64,000 bases of DNA from Brochothrix thermosphacta DSM 20171 = FSL F6-1036 (GCF_036884295.1 NZ_CP145608.1:1178001-1242000); one strand, 5' to 3'. Counted from the first letter of the stretch, positions 28,048 to 38,785 are shown. Translations and numbers: made by a program. The notes: generated from the letters alone by a model not told the origin.

Positions 28048-28749
28048 ATGAAAACATTAAAAGAATTGCAGGAACGTATTCAGATTTCATTTAAACAAGA
28101 GGCATTACTTGAACAAGCATTCACGCATGCTTCTTATGTGAATGAAAATCGAAGCAAAGGTTCTAAGCATTATGAACGGTTGGAATTTCTTGGTGATGCA
28201 GTATTAGAGCTAACAGTTTCAGATTATTTATTCAATCGTTTTCCAGAACGTCCAGAAGGCCAACTAACAAAATTAAGAGCAGCTTGTGTGTGTGAAGGTG
28301 CTTTGGTCGTTTATGCAAAAGAATTAAACCTCAGTGACTATTTCCGTATTGGTCGAGGAGAAGAAAATGCTGGCGGACGTACACGTGACGCATTAGTCGC
28401 GGATATTTTTGAAGCATTTATCGGGGCAATGTATTTAAGTGAAGGCATCGACTGTGTACGCTCATTTTTAGGAAAAGTTATTTTTCCGAAAATTGATGAT
28501 GGCACTTTTGAAGCAAATAATGATTATAAAACCTTATTACAAGAATGGTTACAAAAAGATGGCGATATTTCCATCTCATATGAGATTTTATCTGAAAATG
28601 GTCCAGCACATGATAAAGCTTTCCAAGTGCGTTTAGTGGTCAATGGCGAACCGCAATCAATGGGTGAGGGTCGCACGAAAAAAACAGCAGAACAATCAGC
28701 CGCTCAAGCAGCATTAGCATCATATCAGTCACAGGAAAAGAACAGCTAA
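28048..28749 (+). CDS. rnc: Ribonuclease III
   Basis: RNase III cleaves double-stranded RNA in rRNA and mRNA processing. The 233-residue protein has the nuclease signature ERLEFLGDAVLEL, a second acidic cluster (DALVADIFEAFIGA), and a C-terminal dsRNA-binding domain ending KKTAEQSAAQAAL. The frame is open from 27976, but the ATG at 28048 has AAAGGGG and gives the normal length. It precedes smc and ftsY as in Bacillus. Confidence 0.96.
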   Translation: MKTLKELQERIQISFKQEALLEQAFTHASYVNENRSKGSKHYERLEFLGDAVLELTVSDYLFNRFPERPEGQLTKLRAACVCEGALVVYAKELNLSDYFRIGRGEENAGGRTRDALVADIFEAFIGAMYLSEGIDCVRSFLGKVIFPKIDDGTFEANNDYKTLLQEWLQKDGDISISYEILSENGPAHDKAFQVRLVVNGEPQSMGEGRTKKTAEQSAAQAALASYQSQEKNS

Positions 28750-28765
28750 AGGGGGAACAGTCGCA

Positions 28766-31700
28766 ATGCAATTAAAACGTTTAGAAATGCATGGTTTCAA
28801 ATCCTTTGCAGATAAAGTTGCAATCGATTTTGTACCAGGTATTACGGCTGTTGTTGGGCCAAATGGAAGTGGAAAAAGTAATGTTACAGAAGCTATCCGT
28901 TGGGTGTTAGGTGAACAATCAGCAAAAGCATTACGTGGAGGCAAAATGAGTGATGTTATCTTCTCAGGGAGTGATTCACGCGCAGCGATTAATATTGCTG
29001 AAGTAACACTTGTATTTGATAATGAAGATGGCTTTTTACCAGATGATCATACAGAAGTCAGCGTCACACGTCGCGTCTATCGTAATGGTGATAGTGAATT
29101 TGAAATTAATCAACAAGCATGTCGCCTTAAAGATATCGTAGAGTTATTTATGGACTCTGGATTAGGACGCGAGTCGTTCTCGATTGTGTCACAAGGTAAA
29201 ATAGATAGTATTCTTAATAGTAAACCCACTGAACGTCGTTCTATCTTTGAAGAAGCAGCAGGCGTTTTAAAATATAAATCACGTAAAAAACAAGCAGAAA
29301 CAAAGTTAGTCGAAACTGAAGACAATCTAAACCGTGTGCAAGATATCCTTTTTGAACTTCAGGATCAGGTGGAACCACTAGAAATTCAGGCAGCTATCGC
29401 CAAAGATTATCTTGCTCAAAAAGAAACACTAGAGAAGTATGAAGTTGGTGTTTTAGCAGATGAAATCCAGGAGCTAACAAAAGAGGCAGATGCTACAACT
29501 GTCGCTTTACATCAATGGCAATCTAAGTTAATCGATAGTAAGAAACAAGCACAGTCACTTTTAGAACAATGGCAAGCGAAAAAAGATTTATTTGCGAAAG
29601 TGACGCGTGATGCAGATGTTATTCAAGAAAAATTAGTTGAAACAGCGCGCGAACTTGAACGTGTTAATGGTCAATGTGACGTACTAAAAGAGCGGGCACT
29701 TCATGGTCAAGCAAGTGATTCTGATGTAGTTGAACAACTCGAAGCAATTAACGAGATTATTGTGAGTGCAACTGTTGAAAAAGAAACACAACAAGAACGT
29801 TACGATGTACTCTTGCAAAAAGTAACAGTGATGCGTGAATCTGTGAAACAACTACAAAACTATCTAGATGGTAAAGTAGAATGGACACCGGAGAAAATTG
29901 AGCGTTTGAAAAATGATTACATCGATGTGCGACATGAGCAAACGAATTTAAAAAATGAAAATGTTTTTTTCATTAAGCAACAAGAACAAAATCAACAACG
30001 TTTAGAAAAATTACGCAGTGAAAATGCGAACGTGATCAAAAATCATACCGAAACGGATGTTTTACAACAAGAAAAACAACGTCTTTTAGCTGAAAAAACA
30101 GCAAACATAGAGAGTAAACGTGCGGAATATGAGCAACTGACACAAAAACTTAAAGCTACAGAAGCTGATGCAGCAGTCGCAGACAATCAGTTATATAAAG
30201 CCTATGAAATGCGTCAACATGCAAAAGCAAAGCATGATACATTAGTTGATTTAGAAAATGATTACGCAGGTTATTATCAAGGCGTTAAGATGCTATTAAA
30301 AGAACGTCAACAATTCCCTGGGTTGATCGGTGCTGTTGCTGAACAAGTAACGATTCCATCACGCTTCGATACAGCAATTGATATTGCTCTGGGTGCAAGT
30401 ACGCAACATATTATTGTCGAAGACGAACAAACGGCGCGCGCAGGTATTGGCTATTTAAAATCAAACCGTCTAGGCCGTGCAACATTCTTGCCTATTACAA
30501 CAATTAAACCACGAGTAATGCCTAACGATGTCATCCAACGTTTACAACAACACGATGGCTTTTTAGGAATTGGAGCCGACTTAGTTACAATTGAGCCACG
30601 TTTCCAAGGGATTTTAGGCAACTTATTAGGTCAAGTAATTATAGCAGATACCTTAGTTAGTGCGAACCAATTGGCAAAATTAGCAAATCATCGCTTTCGT
30701 ATTGTGACACTTGAAGGGGATGTTGTAAATCCTGGTGGATCAATGACTGGTGGGGCAATGAAACAAAACAAAGCGCCTTTATTAGGACGTAAAAATGAGA
30801 TCGCTACTTTAGCTAAACAATTGGTACAGATGGAAGAGGTTATCCATCAACTGGAAGATAAAGTGAACAGTTTAAAACAAACGGTTATAAGTACGCGTGA
30901 AACACGCGATAGTCTAAGAGTTGAGGGTGAACGTCTAAACTTTGAAGTACAGCGTATCGAAGAAGATATTGCATCAACAACAGCAGCGATGTCACGTATT
31001 AATGAAAATATGCATATTTATGACTTTGACGTGAAAGAATTGACTGATGAAAATAATTCATTGGCACAACGATTGGCAGCAAACGAAGCAAAAATTGCTG
31101 AGATGGCACAAACATTAATCTCTCAAGAAACTGCGATTGAGCAAGCAACCCAAAATCAAAATATGGCAGATGAACAACGTGCTGAACAAGTTGAAAATCT
31201 AACAGCACAAAAAACAGAGCTAGCGGTATCAGAAGAGAAATTAACACATGCCAATACTAAGTTAGCAGAAATGCGTGCCACATTAAAAACGAATAATGAA
31301 CGTCGTGAACAACTGCAAGAAAAATTAACGTTTATTCATACACAACAAACGGAACACGCGTCTTCAAGTGAACAACTTGAAGCATCTCGTGTAGCTTTGG
31401 AAGCTGTAATGTCAGAAGTCCAAACGCAATCAGATTCACTAAAAGCGAAACGTATTGATGTAGAAGCTGAGCTTAACGAAGTGGCCTCGACACGTGAGTA
31501 TCAACTCAACGAAGTGGCGACCTATGAGAAACAATTCAATGAAGCATCGATGAATTTAGAACGATTCACAAGTGAACGGACGTATCGTTTAAGTGCGTTG
31601 ATGGATAACTATGAATTAACTTTAACCGATGCCTTAGAACGACCAGCTTTGACGTTGCCAATTGAAGAAGCGAAGAAAAAAGTCCGTTTGATTAAACGTA

Positions 31701-32329
31701 CAATTGATGAATTGGGCCCAGTCAACATTGGTGCCATCGATGAATTCCAACGTATCCAAACACGCTATAATTTCTTGACGCAACAACAGACAGATTTGTT
31801 GACGGCCAAAGAAACGTTAAACGTGACCATGAGTGAGATGGATGAAGAAGTTTCTCGTCGTTTTTACGCAACGTTTATGCAAATTAAAGATCAGTTTGAA
31901 AAAATCTTCCCTAAAATGTTTGGTGGAGGACAAGCTGCTTTAGTATTAACAGATCCAGAAGACTTACTGAATACAGGTGTTGATATCGTTGCACAACCGC
32001 CGGGTAAAAAGTTACAAAACTTGATGTTATTATCAGGTGGTGAACGAGCTTTAACTGCAATCACGTTGTTATTTGCGATCATTGAAACCCGTCCTGTACC
32101 ATTCTGTATTCTTGATGAGGTCGAAGCAGCATTAGATGAGGCAAACGTTTTACGCTTTGGTTCCTATATGCAAGCATTCCAAAAAGAAATGCAATTCATT
32201 GTAATTACTCACCGTAAAGGTACAATGGAAGCAGCGAATGTATTATATGGTGTAACAATGCAAGAATCAGGGGTATCTAAATTGGTATCTGTTCGTCTGG
32301 AAGAAGCAAATGTGTTAACTAACACTTAA
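28766..32329 (+). CDS. smc: Chromosome segregation ATPase SMC
   Basis: The core subunit of bacterial condensin. The 1187-residue chain has Walker A GPNGSGKSN at the N-terminus, long coiled coils (about 170-500 and 670-1000), a central hinge (about 510-660, with GGSMTGGAM near its end), and at the C-terminus the LLSGGERALTA signature and Walker B FCILDEVEAALD. Normal length, intact. It lies 16 bases after rnc and 24 before ftsY. Confidence 0.97.
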   Translation: MQLKRLEMHGFKSFADKVAIDFVPGITAVVGPNGSGKSNVTEAIRWVLGEQSAKALRGGKMSDVIFSGSDSRAAINIAEVTLVFDNEDGFLPDDHTEVSVTRRVYRNGDSEFEINQQACRLKDIVELFMDSGLGRESFSIVSQGKIDSILNSKPTERRSIFEEAAGVLKYKSRKKQAETKLVETEDNLNRVQDILFELQDQVEPLEIQAAIAKDYLAQKETLEKYEVGVLADEIQELTKEADATTVALHQWQSKLIDSKKQAQSLLEQWQAKKDLFAKVTRDADVIQEKLVETARELERVNGQCDVLKERALHGQASDSDVVEQLEAINEIIVSATVEKETQQERYDVLLQKVTVMRESVKQLQNYLDGKVEWTPEKIERLKNDYIDVRHEQTNLKNENVFFIKQQEQNQQRLEKLRSENANVIKNHTETDVLQQEKQRLLAEKTANIESKRAEYEQLTQKLKATEADAAVADNQLYKAYEMRQHAKAKHDTLVDLENDYAGYYQGVKMLLKERQQFPGLIGAVAEQVTIPSRFDTAIDIALGASTQHIIVEDEQTARAGIGYLKSNRLGRATFLPITTIKPRVMPNDVIQRLQQHDGFLGIGADLVTIEPRFQGILGNLLGQVIIADTLVSANQLAKLANHRFRIVTLEGDVVNPGGSMTGGAMKQNKAPLLGRKNEIATLAKQLVQMEEVIHQLEDKVNSLKQTVISTRETRDSLRVEGERLNFEVQRIEEDIASTTAAMSRINENMHIYDFDVKELTDENNSLAQRLAANEAKIAEMAQTLISQETAIEQATQNQNMADEQRAEQVENLTAQKTELAVSEEKLTHANTKLAEMRATLKTNNERREQLQEKLTFIHTQQTEHASSSEQLEASRVALEAVMSEVQTQSDSLKAKRIDVEAELNEVASTREYQLNEVATYEKQFNEASMNLERFTSERTYRLSALMDNYELTLTDALERPALTLPIEEAKKKVRLIKRTIDELGPVNIGAIDEFQRIQTRYNFLTQQQTDLLTAKETLNVTMSEMDEEVSRRFYATFMQIKDQFEKIFPKMFGGGQAALVLTDPEDLLNTGVDIVAQPPGKKLQNLMLLSGGERALTAITLLFAIIETRPVPFCILDEVEAALDEANVLRFGSYMQAFQKEMQFIVITHRKGTMEAANVLYGVTMQESGVSKLVSVRLEEANVLTNT

Positions 32330-32353
32330 AAACAATAAAGCGAGGGCAAATAA

Positions 32354-33346
32354 ATGGGCTTTTTTAAACGCATGAAAGATAAGATGACAAATTCATCGAC
32401 AGAAATGACGGATAAATTTAAGACGGGTTTAGAAAAAACACGTGATAGTTTTTCAGGAAAACTTAATTCATTAGTGGCACGTTATCGTACGGTTGATGAA
32501 GACTTTTTTGAAGAATTAGAAGAAATTTTAATCATGGCTGATATTGGTGTTAATACCGTTATGGAATTGATTGAAGAATTAAAAGAAGAGGTAAAACTTC
32601 GTAATATTAAAGAAACAAGTGCGCTTTATGAAGTGATTTCAGAAAAATTAGTTGCTATATATGAAGAAGCGGGCGAAACAGAAACTGAGTTGAACATTAA
32701 CAATGAAGGACTCAATGTTATCTTATTCGTTGGTGTTAATGGCGTTGGTAAAACAACGACAATTGGTAAATTAGCACACAAGCTTAAAGCAGAAGGTAAA
32801 TCAGTTATGCTTGCAGCTGGTGATACGTTCCGAGCAGGAGCAATTGAACAACTTGAAGTTTGGGGCGAACGTGTAGGCGTACCAGTCGTTAAACAAAAAG
32901 AAGGCTCTGATCCGGCATCAGTTATTTATGATGCGTTGCAAGCAGCTAAAACACGTCATGTTGATGTGCTTATTTGTGATACCGCAGGTCGTTTACAAAA
33001 CAAGGTAAACTTGATGAGTGAATTAAGCAAAGTGCGCCGTGTTATTGAACGTGAAGTACCTCATGCACCACAAGAGGTATTACAAGTGATTGATGCGACA
33101 ACAGGCCAAAATGGCTTACAACAAGCGAAAGTTTTTGGTGAAGCAACAGATGTCACAGGTATCGTATTAACTAAGCTTGATGGAACAGCTAAAGGTGGGA
33201 TTGCCTTAGCCATTCGTCGCGAGTTAAAAGTACCCGTTAAATTTGTAGGATTAGGTGAACAATTGAATGACTTACAAGTCTTCGATTCAAATCTATTCGT
33301 CTACGGCTTGTTTGGCGATATGATTGATGCTGAAAAAGCTGAATAA
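32354..33346 (+). CDS. ftsY: Signal recognition particle receptor FtsY
   Basis: FtsY docks SRP-ribosome complexes at the membrane. The 330-residue protein has a short charged N-terminus, the helical N domain, and the GTPase G domain with GVNGVGKTTT, DTAGR, TKLDGTAKGG and the terminal GLGEQLNDLQVFD. The Bacillus-type protein lacks the long acidic A domain of E. coli. It ends the rnc-smc-ftsY run. In Bacillus ylxM-ffh follow at once; here about 16 kb of accessory genes intervene. Confidence 0.96.
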   Translation: MGFFKRMKDKMTNSSTEMTDKFKTGLEKTRDSFSGKLNSLVARYRTVDEDFFEELEEILIMADIGVNTVMELIEELKEEVKLRNIKETSALYEVISEKLVAIYEEAGETETELNINNEGLNVILFVGVNGVGKTTTIGKLAHKLKAEGKSVMLAAGDTFRAGAIEQLEVWGERVGVPVVKQKEGSDPASVIYDALQAAKTRHVDVLICDTAGRLQNKVNLMSELSKVRRVIEREVPHAPQEVLQVIDATTGQNGLQQAKVFGEATDVTGIVLTKLDGTAKGGIALAIRRELKVPVKFVGLGEQLNDLQVFDSNLFVYGLFGDMIDAEKAE

Positions 33347-33366
33347 AAGATTAAAATACTAATACT

Positions 33367-33402
33367 AAGCTCATCATTGATATACCAGTGATGAGCTTTT
33401 TT
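33367..33402 (+). terminator. Terminator after ftsY
   Basis: AAGCTCATCA and TGATGAGCTT arms followed by a T run. It closes the core operon. The next 285 bases before the ABC gene contain no supported gene, only AT-rich sequence with weak promoter-like boxes. Confidence 0.88.
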
Positions 33403-33687
33403 GCTTTGTTTTTTAATAACTTGCGAGTAACATTCAATCGAGTGAGTACAATTTTTTTCATATAAAAAGGGTGATCGCTTAACGCGACATTATAAAAAAT
33501 GAATTGTTAGTATACAAAGAGGTTTCTGTTAACGCTAACAAACAGTTATCGCTTTTATTAATGCTATACTAAAAGTAATTTGAATGAACTTTTGAATACA
33601 TTATTGATGTTAAAATGAAAAATAGTTATTAAATCATCTTATTTTTATGAAAAATTTGAGATTGCAACAAAGAAAGAAGGGGTTTCT

Positions 33688-34629
33688 TTGGAAATGATAA
33701 AAATTGAAAGCGTTACCAAATCTTTTAAGCAGAAAAATAAAAAAATTATCGCCGTAAATAATGTTAGTTTAACTGTTGAACAAGGTGATATGCTCGGACT
33801 CATAGGTGTGAATGGTTCAGGCAAATCGACGTTAATTAAAATGATGAATGGTATTTTATATCCTGATCAAGGTGAAATAATAATTAATGGTAAAAATCCA
33901 TGGAAGCATCAAAAAGAAATCGCATATCAAATTGGCAGTATTTTTGGACAAAAATCACAATTATGGTATCACCTGACACCTAGAGAAACGTTTATGTTCT
34001 TGGGATCTGTTTATAGTGTTAAACTCGCAGCGTTGAAATTACATGTCGCAGAGTTAATTCAACAATTTGACTTGCATTCTTTTGTTGATAGACCCGTGCG
34101 GAAATTAAGTTTGGGACAACGAATGAAATGTGAAATTGTTGCTTCATTAGTGCATAATCCGAGTATCCTTTTTTTAGACGAGCCGACAATTGGTTTGGAT
34201 TTAATAGCAAAAGATAGTTTGACAAATCTATTGTCTGAATATAATAAAGTGCATAATAAAACAATGGTGATTACAACACATGATATTAGTGATATAGCAA
34301 AATTATGTAACCGGGTTGTTATTATCGATCAAGGAGTGATTATTTACAATGGAACAACAATAGCACTAACTGAGAAATTTGCGAATATTGTTTTGTTAGA
34401 AATTGTTTTAGCAAGTGATATAGCTCAATTACCTATTGAAGTATTACAACATGAAAAAAGTGATGCGTATGCACATAAAATAAAAATAAATACCGATAAA
34501 ATTGCAGTTAGCGAAGTATTTAATAAATTGGAAATATATGAAATCATCAGATACTATCAACACTCTTTAGATTTAACAGCTATTGTGAGAGTGTTGTTTG
34601 AAGAAGGTGTGATCGATGACAGGAAATAA
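33688..34629 (+). CDS. ABC transporter ATP-binding protein (COG4586-like)
   Basis: A 313-residue ATPase with Walker A GVNGSGKST, signature LSLGQRMKCE, Walker B SILFLDEPT and an H-loop TTHD. After the ATPase comes a C-terminal extension of about 80 residues, as in the uncharacterised ABC-2 systems where this ATPase is paired with two different DUF990-type permeases. The start may be TTG at 33688 or ATG at 33694; both use the GAAGGGG site. It overlaps the first permease gene. Substrate unknown. The second permease is broken, so the transporter may not be functional. Confidence 0.85.
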   Translation: MEMIKIESVTKSFKQKNKKIIAVNNVSLTVEQGDMLGLIGVNGSGKSTLIKMMNGILYPDQGEIIINGKNPWKHQKEIAYQIGSIFGQKSQLWYHLTPRETFMFLGSVYSVKLAALKLHVAELIQQFDLHSFVDRPVRKLSLGQRMKCEIVASLVHNPSILFLDEPTIGLDLIAKDSLTNLLSEYNKVHNKTMVITTHDISDIAKLCNRVVIIDQGVIIYNGTTIALTEKFANIVLLEIVLASDIAQLPIEVLQHEKSDAYAHKIKINTDKIAVSEVFNKLEIYEIIRYYQHSLDLTAIVRVLFEEGVIDDRK

Positions 34630-35404
34630 ATATTTTAATATGATTGTTTTAGGGCTAAAAGAACAACTTATTTATGTTAGAGCGATGTTGTTTAGACAAT
34701 TTCTAATGGTTACAATCATGATTATTTTTGTTAATTTATGGTCTGTTGTTTACCAAGGTCAAACAGAAATAAACGGTCATTCATACAATCAGGTTATTTG
34801 GTATTTATTAATTACAGAAGCTTTTTTTATGTCTCGTGCACCAGTTGCTTATAAAATAGCGGACGAAATTAAAAATGGTACATTTGCTTATACATCATCA
34901 CGTCCATACAGTTATGCACTCTATCATTTTTTTGTATCTTTAGGAGACTCATCATTTAAACTTCTAACAAACTTTATTGTAGGTGCTGTTTTAGTTATGC
35001 TATTAGGGATTAAACTAAATATCAGTTTTTTAGCAATCCTTTGTTTTTTCCTTGTAATGCTCATTGGTTATATTATCGATTATTGTTTGCAATTTATGAT
35101 TGGCACGTTTAGTTTTATACAAGAAGAAATTTCGGGTTATGTATTTATTTATGAGAAGTTGTTATTCATATTTGGTGGCATTATTTTTCCGCTTTCGATT
35201 CTGAGTAACTACGTCGAACAACTTTTCTTTTTGATGCCATTTGTATATGTAATTGGTTTCCCGGCACAGTTATTAACACAAGGGTTATCAGAGTTAAATA
35301 TTCTTTATTTAGGACTGCAACTCCTTTATCTAATGATTTTTATAATTTCTGCCAAAGCATGTTATACAAGCTTGAGAAAAAAAACCATGATGAATGGAGG
35401 TTGA
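34616..35404 (+). CDS. ABC-2 type permease (COG4587/DUF990-like), first subunit
   Basis: A 262-residue membrane protein with about six helices. The segment with VAYKIADEIKNGTFAY (a cytoplasmic loop between helices) is typical of DUF990-like ABC-2 permeases that pair with this kind of ATPase. Its ATG overlaps the end of the ATPase gene. It lies two bases before the second permease reading frame, so the three genes form one operon. Confidence 0.75.
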   Translation: MTGNKYFNMIVLGLKEQLIYVRAMLFRQFLMVTIMIIFVNLWSVVYQGQTEINGHSYNQVIWYLLITEAFFMSRAPVAYKIADEIKNGTFAYTSSRPYSYALYHFFVSLGDSSFKLLTNFIVGAVLVMLLGIKLNISFLAILCFFLVMLIGYIIDYCLQFMIGTFSFIQEEISGYVFIYEKLLFIFGGIIFPLSILSNYVEQLFFLMPFVYVIGFPAQLLTQGLSELNILYLGLQLLYLMIFIISAKACYTSLRKKTMMNGG

Positions 35405-35406
35405 CT

Positions 35407-36186
35407 ATGTTTTATTTGAACTTATTTAAAATGAATTTTAGAAGTAATTATGAATATAAAAAAAATTTTTAAATTCAGGTGGTAACTATGTTATTAAATA
35501 ATGTGTTTTTTTTAGGATATTGGATTATGTTTTTTGATATTTTCGAGTCAGATATTTTCAGTTTAATAGATATCTTTTATGTTTATTCTGTTGTATATGT
35601 TGCCTTTGGATTAACACAGTTAATCGCCGGTAATCTTCCTAATATTGCTACTATTATCGCGACTGGTCAATTAGACATTTATTTGATTAAACCACGCAAT
35701 TCACTTTTATATATGATAATGTCTAAATCTTCTATTGTCGCTTTAGGTGATATTATTTATGGTTTAATTGCGCTGTCAGTTACACTTGTAAAAACCTCAG
35801 AATATTTGTTTATACTACTACTATATTGGTTGCTTTTAGTGGTATTAGTCGTAACAGTCATTGCCAGTTATTATATCATTTTAGGATCTTTAACGTTTTT
35901 TATAGGCAATTCCAAGGCAATCACAGATACAGGGACTTCGGCGCTTATTATGTTTGCAACTTATCCACAAGTAAAATTAAATCCAACGATGACATTAGTG
36001 TTATCGACGATTATTCCATCGCTAATTATTAGTATATTTCCACTACAAATACTTAGATATAGTTCTAGTTATTATCTGTTGTTGCTATTTATAGCAACAG
36101 CTGTGTTTCTGTTATTGAGTTTAGTGACGTATAAACAAGGATTAAAAAGATATGAGTCGTCAAATAGTATTAACTTAAATGTCTGA
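35407..36186 (+). pseudogene. ABC-2 permease, second subunit, with early nonsense codon
   Basis: The frame opens at ATG 35407 and encodes MFYLNLFKMNFRS..., then meets TAA at 35470-35472 after 21 codons, and continues open in the same frame to 36186. The reading across the stop (NF-stop-IQVVTML) matches the expected N-terminus of a COG3694-like permease. Without the lesion the protein would be 259 residues with about six helices. An ATG at 35488 sits behind a well-spaced AGGTGG, so a shortened protein missing only the N-terminal tail could still be made. Confidence 0.75.
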
Positions 36187-36231
36187 AATAAATGAACAGA
36201 ATTAAAATGAGAAATTTCAACTTTTAAAATT

Positions 36232-36273
36232 AAGTAGCTAACTTCGTTATCAGAGGAGATTGCTACTTTTTTT
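36232..36273 (+). terminator. Terminator after the ABC operon
   Basis: AAGTAGC and GCTACTT arms around a 23-base loop, followed by a T run. Separates the ABC operon from the MFS pseudogene. Confidence 0.6.
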
Positions 36274-36366
36274 ATACAATAAATTTAGCAGGGCTAATTA
36301 GCGCACTCGAAAAACAGTTATGATAAGATTAAATTAAGACTTTTATGGTTTAAAGGGGACAGACAG

Positions 36367-37592
36367 ATGGATAATGATATTATAAAGTTAGTGCGAAAAT
36401 TCAATGTTATTACGGTAATGTACAGCGCGGGAATCGTTATTTGGGCCGCTAGTATTGAGTTATATTTACAATAAATTGGCTATACAATTGCTGCAATTAT
36501 GCTTTTTAATTCTTTTTTTTGGATATTCAGTACGTTGAGTGAAATACCAGCAGGGGTAATATCCGATACGTTTGGTCGAAAAAAAGCGATGTTAATCAGT
36601 TGTATATTAAGAGGCTTTGGTCTCGGATTATTATTTATACCATCCCATCAGTTGTGGATATTGTTGCTTTCTGGTTTGTTAACAGCGGTTAGTGAGTCTT
36701 TTAACTCAGGAACAATGTCTGCATGGGTAATTGATAAAGTGAAAAGTATCGACGAAAAATATGACATTGAAAATATTTTTAGTAAAAATAGCTTGTTTTT
36801 AACATCAACATCCATGGTAGTAGGTTTTGTCGGTGGGAGAATATTAGGGGTGAAAAACCTTTCCTATCCTCTTTTAGCAGGAATTATCTTATTTATAATC
36901 ACCATTGTTTATATTAGTCTTTTTTTCAAGGACAATTCGCACCAACAGCAAGACAATCAACCTATCAATTTATTTAGCGGTTTTGTATCTTCGTTTAAGG
37001 AAGGTTACGCTTTTTTACGAACAGATAAATTATATTTTTCACTCTGTATTTCATTTTTACCGTTAATTTTATTAATCGTTGCGCCGAGTAATAAATGGCA
37101 ACTCTACTTTGGAAACGAGTATGGCGGTGTTAAAATAACAGCCTATATATGGGTTGGAATGGGTTTATTTGGGATAATAGGTTCGAGAATTCCTCAGCTA
37201 TTAGCGAGGGTTATTAAAAATAAACTGAGCAGTTTGCAATTATTATTATTATTAAATATGTGCGCCATTATATTGTGTGTTGTAATAACTAATGTGTATC
37301 TTTCAGTCTTACTTTTTTAATGCACGTCAGTTTTACGACAGCTGATGCTATTATTCGAACAGGATTATTACACAACACAATCCCAGCTAAAAGTACTAAT
37401 CGCAACACACTTATATCTTTCTTTTACACAATTGAATCTTGTATGACAGCAGTAGTCATCATCGTTATTGGTGTGTTAACAACCGTTATTAATTTAGGGA
37501 CGATTTGGATTATGTTCGCATTGATTGCGACCGTTATTTCCCTATCAAGTTTGCGTAAGTTAAATAAAAAAATTGAAACGGAGGCTTTTTAA
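36367..37592 (+). pseudogene. MFS transporter with a nonsense and a frameshift mutation
   Basis: Starting at ATG 36367 behind AAAGGGG, the frame reads 35 codons and stops at TAA 36472-36474, then stays open in the same frame with typical MFS sequence: EIPAGVISDTFGRKKAM is the loop 2-3 signature. At the six-T run 37313-37318 the frame ends (TAA 37318) and continues one base off as LMHVSFTTADAIIRTG, fitting loss of one T. The repaired protein would have about 408 residues and twelve helices. Substrate unknown. Its last codon overlaps the next start (TAATG). Confidence 0.85.
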
Positions 37593-37720
37593 TGGAATAT
37601 AGTGCTGAACAATCTGAAGTATTGGAACGACATGTAAAGGAGCACACCATCATTTCAATTCCACGTAAATTAAAAAAGAAAGTCGTATTGTTAGAAGTCA
37701 TTGCAAACGATTTTAGTATG

Positions 37721-38785
37721 TTTTATTTGTCAAATTAAGCTAGACAAAATATCATTATTAACATAACTCAAAAATACTTCCAATGGTGTTTTATAGTTCA
37801 ATGACTTTCTAGGAATGTTATTTCTTTTAGAAGCAACAGACTGAATGAACGCTTCATCAACTTCATTGAAATTCATTCTCTTAGGTAGTCCGTCCTTGCG
37901 TAATAATCCGTTGGAGTTCTCATTTAACCCTCTTTGTGAGGGAGTACCTGGATCAGCAAAGTAGATATTAATATCATTGGAGTTACTGACAGATTTCCAA
38001 TTAGAAAATTCTTTACCACAATCAAACGTAATAGACTTAAATAAATGAGTGGGAATTGTTTTAAACCAGTTGTTTAAACTGTTTTCAATATCTATTGCTT
38101 GTCTGCCGGTAGGTTTCAACGTAATAATTACTTTTGATAGTCTTTCAACTAAGGTAATAACAGCACTTTTATGATTTCTGCCAACGATAGTGTCACCTTC
38201 AAGGTGACCAAACTCACTTTTGAAGTGACGATTTTCCTTATCACGCTGATGAATCGTTCTTTTAAAAGCTTGTTTACCTCTCTTTTCTTTGTGACCATTC
38301 GGCTTTCTTTTCCCTTTCATTGGTAAGGCGGCTAAGTTAAAATAGCCACGCTTAAATAGTCTATAAAGAGTACGAACAGAACAAGAAATAGGAAACTCGT
38401 TACGACCAATAATCACGTCTGGTGTCCACCCTTGAGCCACTTTCTTTTGAATATAGTCAGTTTCATTATCAGGTAAAAGGATAGGAAGTCTCCCACAATT
38501 TTTTTTATTATTTTTGTATCGTTGGTAGTAATCTAGCATAGATAAACCATCATCTAAAGCGTTGTAAACATTATAAATAGTTTGTCTCGAACGTTTTAAA
38601 GTCTCTGCAACAAATTTAACTTTCTTAGTTTGATGATAATATGATTCTATTAAAACGAGTTCATCTGTAGTAAGATGTGTATAGGTCATTTGTGATCACT
38701 CTCCTTGTTTTCTTTCGTCGGAAATACAATTTGAGTGTATCACAAATGATTTTTTTAATTGTCTAGCTTAATTTTACAATCGGCG
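37721..38785 (-). mobile_element. IS30-family insertion sequence, copy 2 (1065 bp)
   Basis: The same element as copy 1, opposite orientation, same 1065-base length. It is flanked by the 3-bp duplication ATG (37718-37720 and 38786-38788). Ends and inverted repeats are as described for copy 1. Confidence 0.92.
37730..38689 (-). CDS. IS30-family transposase
   Basis: 319 residues, identical in sequence to the transposase at 16894-17853, with Asp166, Asp223 and Glu257 in place, so it should be active. It is transcribed against the gene that the IS interrupts. Confidence 0.95.
   Translation of the reverse strand: MTYTHLTTDELVLIESYYHQTKKVKFVAETLKRSRQTIYNVYNALDDGLSMLDYYQRYKNNKKNCGRLPILLPDNETDYIQKKVAQGWTPDVIIGRNEFPISCSVRTLYRLFKRGYFNLAALPMKGKRKPNGHKEKRGKQAFKRTIHQRDKENRHFKSEFGHLEGDTIVGRNHKSAVITLVERLSKVIITLKPTGRQAIDIENSLNNWFKTIPTHLFKSITFDCGKEFSNWKSVSNSNDINIYFADPGTPSQRGLNENSNGLLRKDGLPKRMNFNEVDEAFIQSVASKRNNIPRKSLNYKTPLEVFLSYVNNDILSSLI

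Noticed and set aside
37320-37592. 90-residue frame as a separate membrane protein
   Set aside because: It is the C-terminal part of the MFS gene after a one-base shift in a T run and has no ribosome binding site.
16798-38785. The two IS30 copies as the ends of a composite transposon
   Set aside because: Each copy has its own 3-bp duplication and splits a different gene that is restored by its removal, and the DNA between is conserved core chromosome.
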